Source: Zanthoxylum bungeanum
Lineage: Eukaryota; Streptophyta; Magnoliopsida; Sapindales; Rutaceae
Assembly (NCBI GenBank): GCA_019454045.1
Contig: SKCR01037623.1
Coordinates: 27,981-91,980, forward strand
Direction of reading: 5' to 3'
Length of the DNA: 64,000 nucleotides
Positions 22,999-34,608 of this stretch are shown one piece after another. The notes below the pieces were generated by a model, which saw nothing but the letters and a program-made list of their open reading frames with translations, made no database searches and was not told the origin of the DNA. A program made the translations under genes and the position numbers. Every line of letters starts with the position of its first letter. Position 1 is the stretch's first letter.

Positions 22999-25245
22999 AG
23001 ATTTGTAACTTCCAAAATTTAATCAAGTGTTTCCAAAAACCCCTTAATTTGGAAATTACAACTTTAGCCTTCATTTAAATATATCATATAAAATTTAAAT
23101 TATTAAGAATAAATCATTATCATATAATCATTTATTATACAAATTATACATTAACTTTTAATATATAGTTCCCAGTGTGACATGATTAATATTATTAATC
23201 ATATTAATAACATTTATTCATTTGTGAGTATATAATTGGACTATCCAATTATATTAAGTCCCCTATAGTAAATCGAGCTAGCACGGGGACCAAATGGACC
23301 TACGGTTCCAAGCTCCAACAATCTCAAAATATTAATTAAACTCTTAATTAAATATTCGGAATTATTAAGTCTAGGTTATTCCACAAAAAACCCAAAGTTG
23401 AACTCTCGTTGCCACAGATGATATATTAATGCGAACCAAGTCAGTGTCTATCGATATAGTCACTATATACGAATTGATCATTTACGAGTATCTCGTAATT
23501 AGAGTCGGGTAATAATATCTGTTATACCCCTCTAATTATTTTTACTTTAAGTACCATTGTAGATTTGTAACTTCCAAAATTAAATCAAGTGTTTCCAAAA
23601 CCCCTTAATTTGGAAATTACAACTTTAGCCTTCATTTAAATTATATCATATAAAATTTAAATTATTAAGAATAAATCATTATCATATAATCATTTATTAT
23701 ACAAATTATACATTAACTTTTAATATATAGTTCCAAGTGTGACATGATTAATATTATTAATCATATAATAACATTTATTCATTTGTGAGTATATAATTGG
23801 ACTATCCAATTATATTAAGTCCCCTATAGTAAATCGAGCTAGCACGGGGACCAAATGGACCTACGGTTCCAAGCTCCAACAATCTCAAAATATTAATTAA
23901 ACTCTTAATTAAATATTCGGAATTATTAAGTCTAGGTTTTTCCACAAAAAACCCAAAGTTGAACTCTCGTTGCCGCAGATGATATATTAATGCGAACCAA
24001 GTCAGTGTCTATCGATATAGTCACTATATACGAATTGATCATTTACGAGTTTCTCGTAATTAGAGTCGGGTCATAATATCTGTTATACCCCTCTAATTAT
24101 TTTTACTTTAAGTACCATTGTAGATTTGTAACTTCCAAAATTAAATCAAGTGTTTCCAAAAACCCCTTAATTTGGAAATTACAACTTTAGCCTTCATTTA
24201 AATTATATCATATAAAATTTAAATTATTAAGAATAAATCATTATCATATAATCATTTATTATACAAATTATACATTAACTTTTAATATATAGTTCCAAGT
24301 GTGACATGATTAATATTATTAATCATATTACTAACATTTATTCATTTGTGAGTATATAATTGGACTATCCAATTATATTAAGTCCCCTATAGTAAATCGA
24401 GCTAGCACGGGGACCAAATGGACCTACGGTTCCAAGCTCCAACAATCTCAAAATATTAATTAAACTCTTAATTAAATATTCGGAATTATTAAGTCTAGGT
24501 TTTTCCACAAAAAACCCAAAGTTGAACTCTCGTTGCCGCAGATGATATATTAATGCGAACCAAGTCAGTGTCTATCGATATAGTCACTATATACGAATTG
24601 ATCATTTACGAGTTTCTCGTAATTAGAGTCGGGTCATAATATCTGTTATACCCCTCTAATTATTTTTACTTTAAGTACCATTGTAGATTTGTAACTTCCA
24701 AAATTAAATCAAGTGCTTCCAAAACCCCTTAATTTGGAAATTACAACTTTAGCCTTCATTTAAATTATATCATATAAAATTTAAATTATTAAGAATAAAT
24801 CATTATCATATAATCATTTATTATACAAATTATACATTAACTTTTAATATATAGTTCCAAGTGTGACATGATTAATATTATTAATCATATTAATAACATT
24901 TATTCATTTGTGAGTATATAATTGGACTATCCAATTATATTAAGTCCCCTATAGTAAATCGAGCTAGCACGGGGACCAAATGGACCTACGGTTCCAAGCT
25001 CCAACAATCTCAAAATATTAATTAAACTCTTAATTAAATATTCGGAATTATTAAGTCTAGGTTATTCCACAAAAAAACCAAAGTTGAACTCTCGTTGCCG
25101 CAGATGATATATTAATGCGAACCAAGTCAGTGTCTATCGATATAGTCACTATATACGAATTGATCATTTACGAGTTTCTCGTAATTAGAGTCGGGTCATA
25201 ATATCTGTTATACCCCTCTAATTATTTTTACTTTAAGTACCATTG
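22999..25245 (-). repeat. Four-copy 562 bp tandem array in LTR D
   Basis: Units begin with AGATTTGTAACTTCCAAAAT at 22999, 23561, 24122 and 24685 and the array ends near 25245. They differ only by scattered single bases and small indels. Each unit holds GAGCTAGCACGGGGACC, GGACCTACGGTTCCAAGC and TCGATATAGTCACTATATACG. The array lies in the U3 region upstream of the TATA box. Confidence 0.93.
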
Positions 25246-25946
25246 TTTCTCTAATGAACAATTTATTCATAACCATTATGAATTTTAATTTTTCTATTCA
25301 TAACAGAAAGATACTCTTCTACTTCTCGCAAGAAGGAGTGAACTCCATGTCTATGTAAAATGTTCCCAGCTGCATAACAGACCATGCCCTCAAAATACGT
25401 AGCTATTGGCTGAGACTGCTACACCAACTTCACCTTTGTAAATCAAAGGACATGGCCTGCAATGCAGGAGTACGTAGTACAATCAGGATTAAGATCAATC
25501 CATATATGATCATCTAGTAGATCGAAATGACTTTCTTAGTTTAATGGATATTATAAGAATTTCATTTCCATCTGGGTCCAGTCCTATATGATCACATCAT
25601 ATAAGGTGCCTTCTTCCTCATGTCTCTACATGGATGATCCCGGATCAAAGTAGCCATACAAATATAGAATGGACCACGGCTATAGATAAACTGTAAATAA
25701 AGTACCTGCTTTGTTTGCCCTCTATGGAATATTTAAGATTACTAACTGCAAAGTTAAATCCTCTTGTGTATGACACTCATACACTAAGTCTGAAGGCACA
25801 TAAGTAATCTAAGGTATTCAAGATGATTTATAATATGCGAAAATTAAACAAACAAATTGATAAATGAATAATGCATCATTTTATTTCAAAACACATAAAA
25901 CCATTTATATCACATGTAGCTCTAGGGCATACAGCCCAACAACAAA

Positions 25947-27070
25947 TGGACCTGACCACCTTGATTTCAACTTTCCAGGGAAAATTTTCTACCTTGAATT
26001 GTATAACAATACCTGCTGCCTTGGTTCCAATTGTCTGCGTATTATTTTTCGATCATGCCATTTCTTGGTATTTTCTTTGTAAAATCTAGCATTCTCATAA
26101 GCCTGTAGGCGAAATTCCTTCAATTCATTGAGTTGCTGGAGTCATTTCTCTCCTACAGCTTGTGGATCAAGATTCAACTTCTTCAGTACCCAGTACGCCT
26201 TATGTTCAAGTTCAACTGGCAGATGACACGCTTTCCCAAACACCATTCGATATGGGGACATACCAATGGGTTCTTGTAAGTTGTCCAGTAAGCCCATAAT
26301 GCGTCATCCAGTTTTGTAGACCAGTCCCTCCTTGTTGATCCAACGATTTTCTCCAAGATTCTTTTGATCTCCCTGTTTGAAACTTCAACCTGTCTATTTG
26401 ACTGCAGATGGTAGGCTGTGGCAACCTTATGAGTAACTCTATTTTTGGATAGGAGTGCATTGAAGTATATGTTGCAGAAATGTATACCACCATCATTGAT
26501 AATAGCCCGAGGTGTTCGGAAGCAAGTGAAAATATTCTTTTTAAGGAGTTTTATCACCACTTTTGAATCATTGGATGGCAATGCAATTAATTCAACCTAT
26601 TTGGAGATGTAGTCTACAACAACCAGTATGTACAGGTTTCCAGATGATAGAACAAAGGGTCCCATAAAATCAATCCCTCATACATCAAATATCTCCACTT
26701 CCAGAATATTTTTCATAGGTCCTTTATTTCTCCTTGAAATATTTCCCGTTCGCTGACACCTGTCACATTTACGAGAAAATAAGTGAGCATCTTTAAAAAC
26801 AGTGGGCCAAAACAAACCTGACTATAAGACTTTGGTTGCAGTTTTGTTCCCGCTGAAGTGTCACCCATATGGTGATGAATGATAATGTTGTAGAATACTG
26901 TTGACCTCCTCTTGTGGAACACACCATCTCAATAATTGATCAGCACAACATTTAAATAGGCATGACTCATCCCAGACATAGTGCTTGACTTCTTTTAAGA
27001 ACTTCTTTCGTTCCTGAGTTGTCCATTCCAATAGCCATTTCCTGACACTATGTAGTTGACATAGTCAGCG
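25947..27070 (-). pseudogene. Athila integrase
   Basis: Integrase inserts the cDNA into the host chromosome. From N to C on the minus strand: a zinc-binding region relic (HHHMGDTSAGTKLQPKS and onward), the catalytic core with [15 protein letters not shown] (second acidic residue), [20 protein letters not shown] (third acidic residue in the VEVSNR segment), [18 protein letters not shown], then LNELKEFRLQAYENARFYKE and FPGKLKSRWSGPF near 25950. Stops and frameshifts occur between segments. The protein is cut at 25947 by LTR D and ends at 21940-22051. Confidence 0.88.
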
Positions 27071-27600
27071 TACCAAGGAACATCATGCTTTTACATAGAA
27101 AATAACTATTCATTTGGAAAAGTTTCTTTGATTAACAGTTCTTTGCTAGTTGTTTCTCCATTCTCGAGCCTCGATAAATGATCTACTGCTTGATTTTCTG
27201 CCACTTTTCCTCTCTCTGATCTCTACGTCAAATTCTTGCAGTAAAAGTATCCAATGGATCAATCTAGGTTTGGCATCTTTTTTTGCGATTAAGTATTTGA
27301 TTGCTGAATGATCTCTGTAGACCATCACTTTGGGACCCAGCAGATAGGATCATAATTTATCAAAAGTGAACACAACTGTGAGCAACTCCTTTTCAGTAGT
27401 TTTATAGTTGAGTTGAGCTTCATTCAGAGTTCTGCTGGAGTAGTAATTGGTGTGGAAAACTTTTACTTTGCGTTGTCCCAAAACTGCACCTATAGTAAAA
27501 TCACTAGCATCGCACATCACCTCAAATGGGAGGGTCCAGTCTAATACGACTATGATGGGGCAAAAACTAGCTTATGTTTCAAGATTTCAAAAGCTTCATG
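27071..27600 (-). pseudogene. Athila RNase H
   Basis: The minus strand encodes a [20 protein letters not shown] and [19 protein letters not shown] pair (27146-27328), typical of the Gypsy RNase H end. The preceding stretch up to 27600 holds the start of the domain in broken frames, with CDASDFTIGAVLGQ-like sequence near 27480-27515. Confidence 0.8.
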
Positions 27601-28308
27601 TTATTTTTTGGTAAAGTTAAAAGGAACATCTTTCTCTAGAAGATTGCACAGAGGGTTAGCAATCTTTAAGAAGTCTTTGACAAATCTCTTGTAAAAGCCA
27701 GCATGTCTGAGAAAACTTCGAATCCCTTTGATAGTTGTTAGTGGAGGTATTTTTTTAATTGTCTCAATCTTTGCTTTGTCTACCTCAATTCTCTTTTGTG
27801 AGAACTGGTGTCCCAGAACGATACTATCTTGCACCATGAAGTGGCATTTCTCCCAGTTGAGCACCAGGTTGGTATCTTCGCATCTTTGTACACCTATTCC
27901 AGATTTACAAGCAGTAGTCGAAAGAATCTCTGAACTCATAGAAATCATCCTGAAAATCTCCATACGCTGTTCTAGCATGTCTGAGAAGATGGCCATCATG
28001 CAACGATAAAATATGGTAGGAGCATTACTGTGGGAACATGTGAGCCTGGGCGACGCATGCTGTTCTAGGCTCGGGGGCCTAGTTGGGAGTACGGAGTAGC
28101 CGACGGAGGACTAAACCGGAGAATAAGGGAGTTGCCACCCGGTTGTGAACCGGGACAAAGATTTAAGGCCGCACTCACCCCTCGCAAGGGAAGACCTCAA
28201 ACCATTGGGTTCGGAATGGTCCCTTACTTATGCCACTTGTAATGTAAAGATTTATGCAATAATCCAACCAAGCCTATGACATATATTTCCAAGTGCACCA
28301 CAATTCTA

Positions 28309-28445
28309 AATTCACATGCTTAAAAGTAAGTGTACATCTAACATACATGAAATCAAATCTTATTGCCAAATTCACATGCTTAAAGGTAAAGTTTACATCT
28401 AACATACATGAAATCAAATCTTATTGCCAATTCACATGCTTAAAG
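28309..28445 (-). repeat. Short tandem repeat in Tat 3' LTR
   Basis: About two and a third copies of a unit of roughly 61-67 bp beginning AATTCACATGCTTAAA and holding TACATCTAACATACATGAA. The same repeat lies at 39690-39835 in the 5' LTR. Confidence 0.85.
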
Positions 28446-29036
28446 GTAGGCCTTTGCAACAACAAGCACATAACGTCATAAGAATTCAATCATTCATGTA
28501 AACAAACACAAACAGTCATGATAACATTTGCATGTAATATAAAGGAAATCAAAATGACAACAAATAATGTAATAGGCGCATTATGCAAGAAGCATATAAA
28601 AAAATAAAATATGGTCATAACCACATGAAATTAATCAATACACACATAACTTGAAAAATTGAAGAAAGACACGAATTTAAATATACCAAATCAAAGATGC
28701 AATTTTACATCAAAGATGAACATGCCATAATGTGATGCTAAATGATGCAACTAACATGAGCACAAACACGCATGTGAATACTTTTCCAAGTAGTACGTGG
28801 AATTGTATCCCAAGTACAGACCGCACTACCGTCCATTCAGAATCGGCTACGGAATTTACGTCTGGGTTTCCATCCGATATACCATAAGAATAATGTCCAC
28901 AAGCCTTCACAACATGGATGCATAAATTGTAATACATTAAGCCAAAACTAGGGTAAATGGTGCAACTATATGGAATTCCATAATACATGCATGAATAAGG
29001 CAATGATATACAAAAGAATCAATGACATGACAAGAA

Positions 29037-29823
29037 TCGCGGCGAAGCATCGTGGTAAAGGATCGTATCCCCGTAAAAACGGAGGGCCTTTAATCCGACT
29101 TACTAAGCCCATGCGCAATGAACACATAATATGCATGAATAAAGACAGAAGTAAACACAAAAATACTCGGCGCGGTGAAGCATCGTGGTAAGGATCTTAT
29201 CCCCGTAAAACGGAGGGCCTTTAATCCGACTTACTAAGCCCATGCGCAATGACATATAATATGCATAAATAAAGACAGAAGTAAACACAAAAATACTCGG
29301 CGCGGCGAAGCATCGTGGCAAGGATCTTATCCCCGTAAAACGGAGGGCCTTTATCCGACTTACTAAGCCCATGCGCAATGACATATAATATGCATAAATA
29401 AAGACAAAAGTAAACACAAAAATACTCGGCGAGGCGAAGCATCATGGCAAGGATCTTATCCCCGTAAAACGGAGGGCCTTTAATCCGACTTACTAAGCCC
29501 ATGCGCAATGACATATAATATATAAAATAAAGGCGTAATAACAAAGACAAGATATCAGACTTTGTATATCCGATTGAACATATCTCAAGTCCAATCGAGT
29601 GTACGTCATCCGGCGCTGTGAAGTATCGTGGTAAGGATCTTATCCCCGTGAAACGGAGGGCCTTTGACCCGACTTACTAAGCCCATGCGCAATAAACACA
29701 TAATATGCATAAATAAGGACAAAAGTAAACATAAAAATACTCGACGAGGCGAAACATCGTGGTAAGGATCTTATCCCCGTAAAACGGAGGGCTTTTAATC
29801 CGACTTACTAAGCCCATGCGCGT
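29037..29823 (-). repeat. Six-copy ~120-170 bp array in Tat 3' LTR
   Basis: Units with GAAGCATCGTGGTAAGGATC, CCCCGTAAAACGGAGGGCCT and CCGACTTACTAAGCCCATGC occur near 29040, 29170, 29300, 29430, 29605 and 29745. Each has a small CCGT..ACGG hairpin. The fifth unit is longer, with a GTCCAATCGAGTG insert. The 5' LTR has six matching units at 40422-41165. Confidence 0.9.
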
Positions 29824-30958
29824 TTCTTATCATTACATAAATAAATAACGTGCAGAAAATTAAATGGTGGAATAATTAAACAACTCAAGATTAAACAAAA
29901 GAACATGCCGTTTACTCAAGTGGTAGGTGGAGTTGTGGCCCGAGTGCAGATCATACTACCGTCCATTCGGAATCGGCTATGAAATTTACGTCCGGGTTTC
30001 CATCCTATATACCACGAGAGGCGACACATTTTTCATCCAAAATCCACAACAACATCATTTATACAACAACTGTCACAAATACATGAAATGCAATCAAAGT
30101 AAATGATCAAAAATTAAATAGAAATAAGTGTGAAAAATACCCTCAGGTCTAACCTTTTTAGGTGTCCTCGGACTTGCGTTTCGCGGAGATCGGAAGGGAT
30201 GAAAGCTCCTTACTTTTCCGGTTCACTAGCTTCGCGTTTTGGCTCGCTGTTCCACTATTTTTCTCACTATTTTGGCATCGTTTTACTGCTGTTTTTTGAT
30301 GTTTTTCTTCTCACTGTTTCAGCTCACTGTTTTGGTGTTTTAGGCTACTGTTTTTGATGTTTTTAAAGGCTTTAAGTGCAGGTTTTTTGTGACTTTTTAA
30401 TGGTTAGATGTGCAGCTTTTTACTCACTTGTTTGGGTGATTTAGGGGTGGTTTGCTGCTATTTTTAAGGTGTTTTTGCTGCTGTTTTAGAGGTTAAACAG
30501 TGCAGTTTTAGTGGTTAAAAAGGTGCAGTTTTTTGTGATGTGTGGGGGGTTTTTAAGGGGGGCTGTGATTTTCGGTAATGGAGGGACTGTTTGCTGCTGT
30601 TTAGGGGCGTGTTTGCTGCTGTTTTAGGGTCGGTTTTGGATGTGTAAGGGCGCTATTCTGGTTGTTTTTTATGCGTTGATGTTGCTTCTGTTCTGGTTGA
30701 GATTTGCGTGAGTTATGATGAGGTTTTAGATGTTTTTGGTGATGGTGATGGATGTTGAAATTCGGCAAATGGGGGAGGCTAGGGGTTGTGTTCACGGCCA
30801 AGAGAATGAGAGATGAAGAGAAGATTTTGCTTTGGCCGAGAGGTTGATATCTTCTAGGGTTAAGGTCTTGTGATTTGCGTGTGAATGAGGGAATATGTTG
30901 ATGCCTTGGACGTGTATTAGAGAGAGTGGAGAGGGGCCATGGCTTTGGTTAGTGCATG

Positions 30959-30967
30959 TTTATATAG
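30959..30967 (-). promoter_or_regulatory. TATA box in Tat 3' LTR
   Basis: The minus strand reads CTATATAAACATGCAC; the same box is at 42308-42316 in the 5' LTR. Confidence 0.7.
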
Positions 30968-31663
30968 GAGAGGGCTAGGGTTTGTCCTTGTCTTACAAGG
31001 AAGGGATCTTGCATTCAATTTAGGATTTCCAAGAAAGGTATACACAAGATTGAGGGGGGACAAGGTTTATTTAATTTAGGAAGTTACAATAATTGATTTG
31101 TATTATTTAGGCATGATATTTGTTAAGTTAGGCATCTAATATTTTTATTGGTTAAGATTGATTTTAATTAGGTATATTATCTTTTTAATTTAGGTGTATA
31201 ACATATTTAATTTGTTTAATTTAGGTATATGTTTATCTAATGTCTCTTTTAATTTGGTAAATGTTTTAATTATTTTATTTAATTCAATTACATTATTTAA
31301 TTAATATTTAATTTAATTTGGGTGTATTTTAGAGGCCATGGGCGTGTGGGCCTTGGCTTGGGGGCGTGTGGGCCTAGCTTGGTGTGTGTTGGTTTGTGTG
31401 GGTTTTAGGTCAAGGTCAAAGGGCTTGCGGGGGTTTTGGGCCGAAGTGTGTGTTTTGTGAGTGTCTTGGGCCGGGAATAATTTTTAAAACAGAAATCCAA
31501 CGAGCTACTCGAAGCTAAACTAGTGAACTTAATCCGTCAATGAGTCAATTTTTGACTCTTCCCTTCCGATGTTCGTTTCCCGCGGCTTTCGCAACTTAAA
31601 AGGTAGTGCCTCCAACTGAGACTCTCATCATCGGGTTTCACATGCAAAAATGCAATGCCTACA

Positions 31664-31680
31664 GTCGCCCCCACTTTGAT
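31664..31680 (-). other. Tat polypurine tract
   Basis: The minus strand ATCAAAGTGGGGGCGAC directly precedes the LTR start TGTAGGCATT. AAAGTGGGGGCGAC is a good plus-strand priming tract. Confidence 0.88.
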
Positions 31681-32296
31681 GGGATTTGTGCAGTGTGTGA
31701 CTTTGAACAATCCTATCAAAGTTATGCAATGCATTTTCACTTACCTGGCTTGCCAGCTGCCACCTGGCTTGCCTGCTGCTCTGCCGAGCTGATGATGCAG
31801 TGGACCTCGATCCTGGGACGCATCCCAATAACTGCAACCGACAACGGGGGTACCTCGACCCTGGGACGTATCCCAAAACCGCTGGAAATGAGGGCCTCAC
31901 CCTCTAACAGATGATGTAGTGGGCCCTCGACCCTGGGACGCATCCCGGAACTACAACTGACAACAGGGGTACCTCGACCCTAGGACGCATCCCGAAACTG
32001 CTGACGATGTGGGCCTCACCCTCGAACTGATATGGGCCTCGCCCCCAAGTTGATATGGGCCTCGCCCTCAAGCTGACATGGGCCTCGCCCTTAGACTGAT
32101 GATGATGTGGGCCTCGCCCCCAAGTGGATATGGGCCTTGCCCTCGAACTGCTGCTTTCTCCTTTCTTCGAACCTGCGAACACAAAACAAAACAAACACGA
32201 AGAGAATGCATGTTACGTGTATGCATGAATGATTTTCTTATTCCGTTGGGTTAGGTCTTCTGCTAATTCCCTTGGTAACTGTTCGGTCTTCTCTCC
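31681..32296 (-). repeat. Tat 3' untranslated region with GC-rich repeats
   Basis: 31790-31990 holds three degenerate copies of a unit with CTCGACCCTGGGACGCATCC; 31995-32150 holds six or so copies of a shorter GATATGGGCCTCGCCC-like unit. The base composition is far richer in GC than the surroundings. Tat elements often have tandem repeats between pol and the 3' LTR. The overlapping open frames are repeat artefacts. Confidence 0.85.
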
Positions 32297-33640
32297 TCAG
32301 GTAAAGTACTGCTTCAATCTGTCTACGTTGATTGGTTCAGTGAACTCATTCCCTTCCAAGTCTGATAGCCTCACTGCTCCATTTCCCATTACTTTCTGCA
32401 CTATGTAAGGTCCTTCGCAGTTAGGTCTGAACTTTCCTCTAGGATCTGTCATCGACGGCCTTGATTGCTTAAGTACCAAATCACCTTTTCTGATCTTGGT
32501 GGGGCGTACTTTCTTGTTGAATGCTCGGGGCTAGTCTCTTCTGATACAACTGCATGTGATGTAAAGATCTCATCCTCTTCTCATCTAACAGTGCTAACTG
32601 ATCAAATCTCTGTGCAGCCCATTCTGACTCAGGTAACTCTGTCTCTGCTAGTACCCTCAATAGACTGTATTTCCACTTCCACTGGTAGTACCGCTTCCAT
32701 TCCATACACCAAGGAGTAAGGTGTTGCACCCGTTGCTGTTCTGACTGACGTTCTATACCCCCACAAGGCATATGGTAGTTTCTCAGCCCAATCCCTGCAG
32801 TTCTCTGTCATCTTAGCCAGAATTGTCTTTACAGTCTTGTTGGCTGCCTCAACTGCCCCATTCGCCTGTGGCCTGTAAGGTGATGACTTATGATGGCCTA
32901 TCCCGTACCTCTGTAGCATTGCCTTCGTCTCTCCTTGAAACTGTACCCCATTGTCTGTGACCACGTGGTGCGGCATACCATAGCGATAGATGAGTTTCCG
33001 TGCTATGAACTTGGCCATCTGCTTTGCTGTAACGTTCCGGAATGACTCATTCTACCCACTTTGAGAAGTAATCCACTGCTACTACTATGAAGCGATGCCC
33101 ATTAGATGCATTTGGTCGGATTTCCCCGATCATGTCAATCCCCCATGCTGAGAACGGCCATGGCTCTGATAGACCGTGCAACTCTGTATGTGGCAGATGA
33201 CTCAGATTACCATGTACTTGACAGTCGTGACAGTGCTTTACCATCCTTGCGCAGTCCGCCTCCATAGTCGACCAATAAAACCCATGTCTCACTATCTTGG
33301 GGACAAGTTCAACCCATTCATGTGCGGACCACATACCCCGGCATGTACCTCTTCCATCACTTTCTGAGCTTCTTCTTTTCTCAAACATTTCAACTGAATG
33401 TCCGTTTGCTTGCCTTTTGTACATTTCTCCTTTCAAGATCACGTACTGAGAGGCCAACTTCTGAATGGCCAATCTATCTTTTCTGCCTGCCCCTTCTGGG
33501 AATTCCCCGTGCTCTAGATACCTCTGAATGTCATGGTACCAAGGTTTACCGTCGTCAATTTCCACTTCCAGAACTTTCTTTGTCTCATAAATCGGCCTGT
33601 TTGTTGTAGCCAATACCAATGGTCTCATCACTAACTTCTC
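32297..33640 (-). pseudogene. Tat integrase
   Basis: The zinc-binding region is visible as RHGFYWSTMEADCARMVKHC and HDCQVHG. The core shows the catalytic acidic triad in WGIDMIGEI, VVTDNGVQFQ and NGAVEAANKTVKT, with PYALWGYRTSVRTATGATPY after it. The C-terminus has DPRGKFRPNCEGPYIV and ENVDRLKQYF-like NVDRLKQYF at 32300. Breaks occur after DYFSKWVE (about 33047), near 32640 and near 32480. It would insert the Tat cDNA. All three catalytic residues are present even though the frame is not continuous. Confidence 0.92.
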
Positions 33641-34608
33641 TGGATTTTCCCAAGTAGCTGCAAGTGTGGCCAGTGCATCTGCCATCTGATTCTCTTCTCG
33701 CGGCAAGTGCTGAAACTTACAATTGGGGACGGCCTGTGCCAACTCTCTGAGGTGGAAAAGGTATGGCTTCAACCGTTCCTCTTTCAATTCCCATTCCCCT
33801 TGCAACTGACGGATTACCAGCATCGAGTCTCCGTAGACCTCCACACTTTCGGCTTTCAAGGCTATCAATGCAGTCAACCCAAAAGCACATGCTTCATATT
33901 CGGCCATGTTTTTGTTACTCTGAATGTCAACCTCTTGGCCATGGGCAAAGTTTCTCCCTCGGGGTCACTATCACAATTCCAATTCCGGCTCCTTTGTAAT
34001 TAACTGCTCCGTCGAAGTACACTTTCCATCCCTGAACTGCTATAGCACTGATTTCTTCATCTGGGAACTCAAACTTATACTGATCCCCCTCGATAGGCTG
34101 TAGTGCTAAGAATTCCGCCACTGCTCGCCCTTTGATTACCTTGGAGGTGAGGTACTCAATGTCAAACTCTGTCAACAATACTAACCATCTGCCCAACTTT
34201 CCCACTAGCGACGGCACTGAATGCAGATACTTCAAAGGGTTCTCTTTCGCCACTACCTGGATCTGTAGGACTGGAAGTAATGCCGCAACTTTCTGGAAGC
34301 CCATACTACTGCCAAACAGATCTTCTCTACCTCTTGATAACGAGCCTCATACGGGAGCATCTTTTACTCAGATAATAGACTGCATGTTCCACCCCTGTCT
34401 CATCCGCCTGTACCATCATCGCCCCCAGTGCTTCTGATTCTATAGCCAGATACAATATCAAAGGCTTGCCCGGTCTTGGAGGTTTCAATACATGAGGCTT
34501 TACCAAGTACTCTCCGATTTTGTCAAAGGCTGTCTGACACTGTTCATTCCATCTCACAGGCTGATCTTTTCTCAACAGTTTGAAGATAGGCTCACACACT
34601 GATGTCAA
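33641..34608 (-). pseudogene. Tat RNase H and second, archaeal-like RNase H
   Basis: The first domain covers about 34570-34090: FDKIGEYLVKPHVLKPP, LYLAIESEALGAMMVQ, AVYYLSKR, then GRWLVLLTEFDIEY and a KGRAVAEFLA segment. The second covers about 34050-33650: WKVYFDGAVNYKGAGIGIV, then after a frameshift MAEYEACAFGLTALIALKAE, VYGDSMLVIRQLQGEW and LPREENQMADALATLA. The D, E and two D residues expected for the second domain are visible. Two RNase H domains in tandem identify the Tat lineage. Confidence 0.92.

Larger units (their letters stand above)
22057..25941 (-). mobile_element. Solo LTR D (3.9 kb) in Athila integrase
   Basis: Read on the minus strand it starts TGTTGGGCTGTATGCCC and ends CCTACA, flanked by ACAAA at 22052-22056 and 25942-25946. 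Orientation is taken from a minus-strand TATA at 22651-22660 with CT-rich sequence after it. The length is inflated by a four-copy 562 bp array in U3. The open frames at 25864-26089 are shadows. With no internal region left, the superfamily is uncertain; the start resembles some Copia LTRs. Confidence 0.9.
28029..31663 (-). mobile_element. Tat 3' LTR
   Basis: On the plus strand it starts TGTGGGAACATGTGAGCC and ends ATGCCTACA. The minus-strand TATA at 30959-30967 puts U3 at about 0.7 kb and leaves about 2.9 kb of transcribed R/U5, unusually long. R/U5 holds a G/T-rich stretch with repeated GCTGCTGTTTT (30230-30720), two copies of a 100 bp box, a six-copy array and a three-copy 61-67 bp repeat. 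The frames at 30130-30357 and 30601-30801 are low complexity. Confidence 0.94.

Noticed and set aside
22999..25245. CRISPR-like array
   Set aside because: Units are 562 bp with no short-repeat and spacer layout, in plant DNA.
29103..29550. Minus frames with repeated AYYMSLRMGLVSRIK words
   Set aside because: Translation of the six-copy LTR array, not a protein repeat.
30601..30801. His/Gln/Pro-rich minus frame in the Tat LTR
   Set aside because: Low-complexity GT-rich DNA in R/U5; no conserved frame in the 5' LTR.
31606..32194. Several overlapping frames in the GC-rich repeat region
   Set aside because: Both strands open because GC-rich repeats have few stops.
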